From the NCBI GenBank assembly GCA_024277475.1, contig JAJRVC010000101.1, forward strand, positions 1 through 17,164: 17,164 nucleotides of DNA. The letters are read 5' to 3'. Below the pieces are notes generated by a model, which saw nothing but the letters and a program-made list of their open reading frames with translations, was not told the DNA's origin and searched no databases. Position 1 is the stretch's first letter; every line of letters begins with the position of its first letter. The translations under genes were made by a program, and so were the position numbers. The DNA comes from Deltaproteobacteria bacterium. Its GTDB lineage: Bacteria > Desulfobacterota > Desulfobacteria > Desulfobacterales > JAFDCJ01. Shown piece by piece: positions 14,183 to 17,164 of this stretch.

Positions 14183-14292
14183 TGACAATCTCGTAAAAAG
14201 TCAAAATTTTAAAATTTTGATCTAATAACCTATTGAAATTATTAAGTGTGAAATTTCATTTTTGTGGTTTTTGTGCCTTTTTGCGGCCACAT
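14183..14292. repeat. Composite intergenic repeat, copy 2
   Basis: TGACAATCTCGTAAAAA and TCAAAATT match copy 1 at 3902-3926, and 14231-14292 aligns gap-free with 3991-4052 (56 of 62 identical). The spacer between the two conserved parts is about 41 bp shorter than in copy 1 and contains the end of a palindrome instead of the CCCGGGTCC module. Confidence 0.85.
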
Positions 14293-14370
14293 TACGGAAT
14301 TTACGCTTCGCTACAACCCCGCGAGCGGGACCACGGCTGCGCCGCGACCGGCTAAGCTTGTCCGGGTACA

Positions 14371-16266
14371 CTACAGCTCTTCGACCCACTCAAGTCCCAG
14401 CTCCAGCAATTTGCCCTGCGATGGTCGGCCGCTGGCGGGATCAAGGCCGAGGATTTCGTAATACTGCTTCACGGCGTCATTAAACTTGTCTTCAGTAAAG
14501 ATTTGCTCTCCGGCATTGGGCCCATCGGGCTTTGGGTCAAACAGCCTTTTAGGCAGTTTGTCGTCTTTGATGGTAAAACCTTCCCGGCTGTTGAATACGC
14601 GGGCCATTGCAACGCTGCGCTCGCCGGCATTCATCAATTCCAGCAGACTTGTATCCCAGCCGGTGACGGCATTGACACATCGGACCATCTGATTCACAGG
14701 CATGACACTGCGAGGCGCATACCCGAAGACGCATAACCCAAGCGCATCAAGAACTTTCCAGAACCTCTCCAGTATGATGGTGTTACGGATCTTTGCCGCA
14801 CTGATTTCGGTGGAAGACACCGGTTCGTATATGCCCAGAGGTTTAGCAGAGTTAAATGAGAAGGATTGCGGGTCCACAAACGCCGGATCATGGGCGGCAT
14901 TCATGTGGTCCGCACCGTAAGTGCAAACGGCATAACCGAGCCCGACACCGACTTTTACGCGCGGATCGTGCATGGCCGGCTCCATACCCTTGACCGACAA
15001 ATGCAGCGGTTTGTCAACGACACCCCATTTTGCAGCCAGTCGGGCAGAGCCCTCGGCCAGATCATCGCCAAAGCCTTCGCGATGCGCTATCATTTCCAGC
15101 AATTGTAACATGAGGTCGGCATCACCGAATTTCAATTCCAGCCCCCCGGTATCCGATTTCGTTATAATACCCTCTTCATAACACTCGCAGGCAAAGGCAA
15201 TCGTCATACCGGCAGAGATGGTATCCATGCAGTAACGGTTGCAGATCTCGTTGCCTTTGGCGATAGCCTTCAGATTCGTGATGTTGAGGTTGCTCCCCAG
15301 CGCCGCGATGGTCTCATATTCGGGTCCTCCATAGCGTGAATCAATACCGTATTTGGGGTCATCCAGTGCGACTCCGCGTTTGCATTGAATCGGGCATCGA
15401 TAGCATCCTTTGCGCTTGTCCAAAAGCACCTCGTTGTAAGTGTCGCCGCCGATCATGGCGGCCTCGGCCAGCGCACTGCGGCGGAAGTTGTTGACGGGAA
15501 GAGCCCCTCCGGCCGACAGAATTTCAGGAAAAGCGGTGGTCCCATATGCATGCAGGGCCTCACCGGCCGGATTTTTGCGGAAAGTCTTGGCAAACTCTTT
15601 GGCTGTGCGGCGTAAATAGTCAGAATCAGCAAATTCAAGTTTTTGTGTTCCCAACGCTGCGACCGCGCGGACATTTTTAGATCCCATCAGCGCTCCCATG
15701 CCGTTGCGCCCGTTGAAGTTGCTCAAATTATTGGTGATGTTGGCGTAAAGAACGCCGTTCATCCCGGCAAGACCGGTCTGAGCAACCCTTATTTTCCGGC
15801 TTCCCATCTCATCGCGGATGGCATCTTCTACCGCCCGGGCTCCCAGGGCTGCCAGTTCGGTGGCATCTTTCAGCTCTGCCTTACCATCGTTGACCCACAG
15901 ATAAACCGGTTTCTCAGACTTTCCTTGAAAGACAATGGTATCAAATCCGGCCTTTTTGAGTTCCGGTCCGAAAAACCCGGCCGCTTCCGACTCCCCTGCC
16001 GCCCCGGTCAACGGCGATTTGCCCACAGCGGCAAAGCGACAGGAGGCAGCCAGCGGAGACCCGGTCATGACGCCGGTGGCCAGAACCAGAATATTTTCCG
16101 GTGCGAAAGGATCCGTTCCAGCGGGAACCTGCTTCAACAAATAGCGGTACCCGACACCACGTCCGCCTAAGTAACGGCGGTAAAAAGTTTCGTCATTATC
16201 TTCGACGTCTATTTTACGGTTTGACAAATCAACATGCAGTGTTTTCCCGGTATATCCGTATGGCAT
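14371..16266 (-). CDS. aor: Aldehyde:ferredoxin oxidoreductase (tungstopterin enzyme)
   Basis: A 631-residue cytosolic oxidoreductase, a normal length for the AOR family, which oxidises aldehydes to acids (or reduces acids) with ferredoxin using a tungsten bis-pterin and one [4Fe-4S] cluster. Cluster ligands are C288, C291 and C295 (GCYRCPIQCKRG) and distal C512 (ALGLCVFGY). Pterin-binding regions are visible at CRFAAVGKSPLTGAAGES (76-93), GRNGMGALMGSKN (186-198), GGPEYETIAALGSN (313-326) and YGADHMNAAHDP (450-461). The N-terminus YGYTGKTLHVDLSNRKI is typical. GGGAGGGAG on the minus strand lies upstream of ATG 16266. No ferredoxin, electron-transfer partner or pterin-synthesis gene is adjacent. 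Which aldehyde it uses cannot be told; the family includes enzymes with roles in aromatic or amino-acid catabolism. Confidence 0.95.
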   Translation of the reverse strand: MPYGYTGKTLHVDLSNRKIDVEDNDETFYRRYLGGRGVGYRYLLKQVPAGTDPFAPENILVLATGVMTGSPLAASCRFAAVGKSPLTGAAGESEAAGFFGPELKKAGFDTIVFQGKSEKPVYLWVNDGKAELKDATELAALGARAVEDAIRDEMGSRKIRVAQTGLAGMNGVLYANITNNLSNFNGRNGMGALMGSKNVRAVAALGTQKLEFADSDYLRRTAKEFAKTFRKNPAGEALHAYGTTAFPEILSAGGALPVNNFRRSALAEAAMIGGDTYNEVLLDKRKGCYRCPIQCKRGVALDDPKYGIDSRYGGPEYETIAALGSNLNITNLKAIAKGNEICNRYCMDTISAGMTIAFACECYEEGIITKSDTGGLELKFGDADLMLQLLEMIAHREGFGDDLAEGSARLAAKWGVVDKPLHLSVKGMEPAMHDPRVKVGVGLGYAVCTYGADHMNAAHDPAFVDPQSFSFNSAKPLGIYEPVSSTEISAAKIRNTIILERFWKVLDALGLCVFGYAPRSVMPVNQMVRCVNAVTGWDTSLLELMNAGERSVAMARVFNSREGFTIKDDKLPKRLFDPKPDGPNAGEQIFTEDKFNDAVKQYYEILGLDPASGRPSQGKLLELGLEWVEEL

Positions 16267-16412
16267 AATAGTCAGTCTCCCTCCCAGGTTGAATATTAGA
16301 ATAGTTTTTTTTGATTGCTATAATTACAATAAATGATACATAGACGCAATATTTGTTTGCAGCCTTCGATAAATTACAGGCCTCGCTGCCGGCACAAACA
16401 AATGCCTTCCGT

Positions 16413-16440
16413 GTCCTCAACCCTGAACCTGTGAACGGTT
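16413..16440. repeat. GAAC-heptad array, short form
   Basis: GTCCTCAACCCTGAAC followed by CTGTGAACGGTT. It has the same flanks as the array at 13130-13171 with 3 mismatches but lacks the two central heptads. It ends 6 bp before the start of the TIM-barrel gene, much as the large array abuts the hybrid kinase. Confidence 0.7.
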
Positions 16441-16446
16441 ACAATT

Positions 16447-17164
16447 ATGTTCCGTCTGGGCTATAATACCAATGGTTTTAACTGCCATTCAATAGAATCA
16501 GCCTTGGAAGTAATTTCCAGCCTGGGTTATGAAGGTGTGGCGATTACCCTGGATAATTACATATTGAACCCCTGGAATCCTGATTTGGACACCGAGCTCG
16601 ATCTTGTGGAAAAGAGTCTCAATCAATATTCGCTATCCTGTGTCATTGAGACAGGAGCCCGGTTTTTACTCAACCCCCGGCATAAACATGAACCGACGCT
16701 GATCTCCAGTGATGCCAAAGGAAGAAAAATTCGCTTGAATTTCCTGAAAAAAGCACTGGAAATTGCAGGCCGCCTTAACGCCGAAGCGCTATCGTTCTGG
16801 TCCGGAAAAGAGCAGGATACCGTAAATGATCGAAGCGCCTGGGAATGGCTGATTTCAGGGTGCCGGGAGCTTGCCGGTTATGCTGAAAAATTTGCGATGC
16901 CCCTGGCCTTCGAACCGGAACCCGGCATGTTTATAGAAAATCTTTCACAGTTTCAAGAATTGCAGCAAAAGGTAGATCACGAGTTATTTTGCCTGACCCT
17001 GGATATCGGCCACGCTTTTTTGACCGAAAAAATTCCGGCGGGAGACTGCATTCGTATGTTTAGCGATGATATCAAAAATATCCACATTGAAGATATGAAA
17101 AAACAGGCGCACCAGCACCTCTTTTTTGGCGACGGTGAAATTGATTTCAATAATATATTCAAGG
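16447..17164 (+). CDS. Sugar phosphate isomerase/epimerase-like TIM barrel, 3' end outside the window
   Basis: 239 residues are visible with no stop before the edge. It belongs to the xylose-isomerase-like / AP-endonuclease-2 TIM-barrel superfamily. The start MFRLGYNTNGFNCHSIESAL is beta 1 and helix 1 of the barrel. Metal-ligand candidates appear in the usual order: E156 (LAFEPE), D186 and H189 (LTLDIGHAF), H213 and E215 (NIHIED), E231 (GDGEID). About 30-60 residues are probably missing. The substrate is unknown. Similar proteins occur in eboABCDEF-type clusters, but no other such gene is visible, so this is only a possibility. ATG 16447 follows a GAAC-heptad element by 6 bp, and no clear ribosome site is seen. 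Confidence 0.82.
   Translation, partial: MFRLGYNTNGFNCHSIESALEVISSLGYEGVAITLDNYILNPWNPDLDTELDLVEKSLNQYSLSCVIETGARFLLNPRHKHEPTLISSDAKGRKIRLNFLKKALEIAGRLNAEALSFWSGKEQDTVNDRSAWEWLISGCRELAGYAEKFAMPLAFEPEPGMFIENLSQFQELQQKVDHELFCLTLDIGHAFLTEKIPAGDCIRMFSDDIKNIHIEDMKKQAHQHLFFGDGEIDFNNIFK

Larger units (their letters stand above)
14037..14370. other. Repeat-filled gap between convergent genes
   Basis: 334 bp without a gene. It contains a six-unit GAAC-heptad array (14081-14122), a perfect 20-bp palindrome (14201-14220), the second copy of the composite repeat (14183-14292) and a G/C-rich segment (14300-14350) with small hairpins such as CCCG-CGAG-CGGG. The latter might help terminate the minus-strand oxidoreductase transcript, but no T-tract is visible. 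Confidence 0.7.

Noticed and set aside
15643..16170. 175-residue plus-strand frame
   Set aside because: It is antisense to the oxidoreductase gene, whose cluster and pterin motifs are intact.

Overview
The window looks like part of an anaerobic deltaproteobacterium (Desulfobacterota, probably Desulfobacterales-like). This is inferred from PAS/GAF histidine kinases grouped with tandem universal stress and cytidylate-kinase-like proteins, an F0 gene cluster separated from F1, a tandem-ACT protein and a tungsten-type aldehyde:ferredoxin oxidoreductase. No rRNA, tRNA, CRISPR array or intact insertion sequence was seen.

Layout. (1) 2-6092, plus strand: a signalling block with a PAS-GAF-PAS histidine kinase (cut by the left edge), a REC-PAS-kinase hybrid, a stand-alone receiver, a two-domain universal stress protein and a cytidylate-kinase-like protein. 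None of them has a DNA-binding output domain. (2) 6172-10022, plus strand: an F0-only ATP synthase operon behind a good sigma-70-like promoter: AtpZ-like, AtpI, subunit a, a four-hairpin fused subunit c, a single-hairpin subunit c, b' and b. No F1 gene follows. (3) 10085-12784: a tandem-ACT protein (minus), an MFS transporter (plus) and a 3-hydroxyacyl-CoA dehydrogenase (minus). (4) 12785-14370: a repeat-rich, gene-poor stretch with an M20-type hydrolase remnant and one AT-rich secreted orphan. (5) 14371-17164: an aldehyde:ferredoxin oxidoreductase (minus) and a divergent TIM-barrel sugar-isomerase-like gene that runs off the right edge.

The most notable feature is the c-ring gene pair. The 324-residue c protein holds four c-type hairpins. 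The two outer hairpins keep both ion-binding glutamates, while the two inner ones have glutamine at the key site. A normal single-hairpin c with a Na+-type signature lies directly downstream. If both enter one ring, ion sites would be fewer than hairpins, lowering the ion:ATP ratio and giving a mixed ring comparable in principle to that of Acetobacterium woodii.

The intergenic regions also form a system of their own. A 24-copy perfect-phase heptamer array (GAACCCT/A) runs almost into the start codon of the hybrid kinase. Related GAAC-heptad arrays recur at three other gene borders. A separate 62-bp element occurs twice, with a short CCCGGGTCC-containing module placed inside one composite copy and also standing alone inside the F0 operon.
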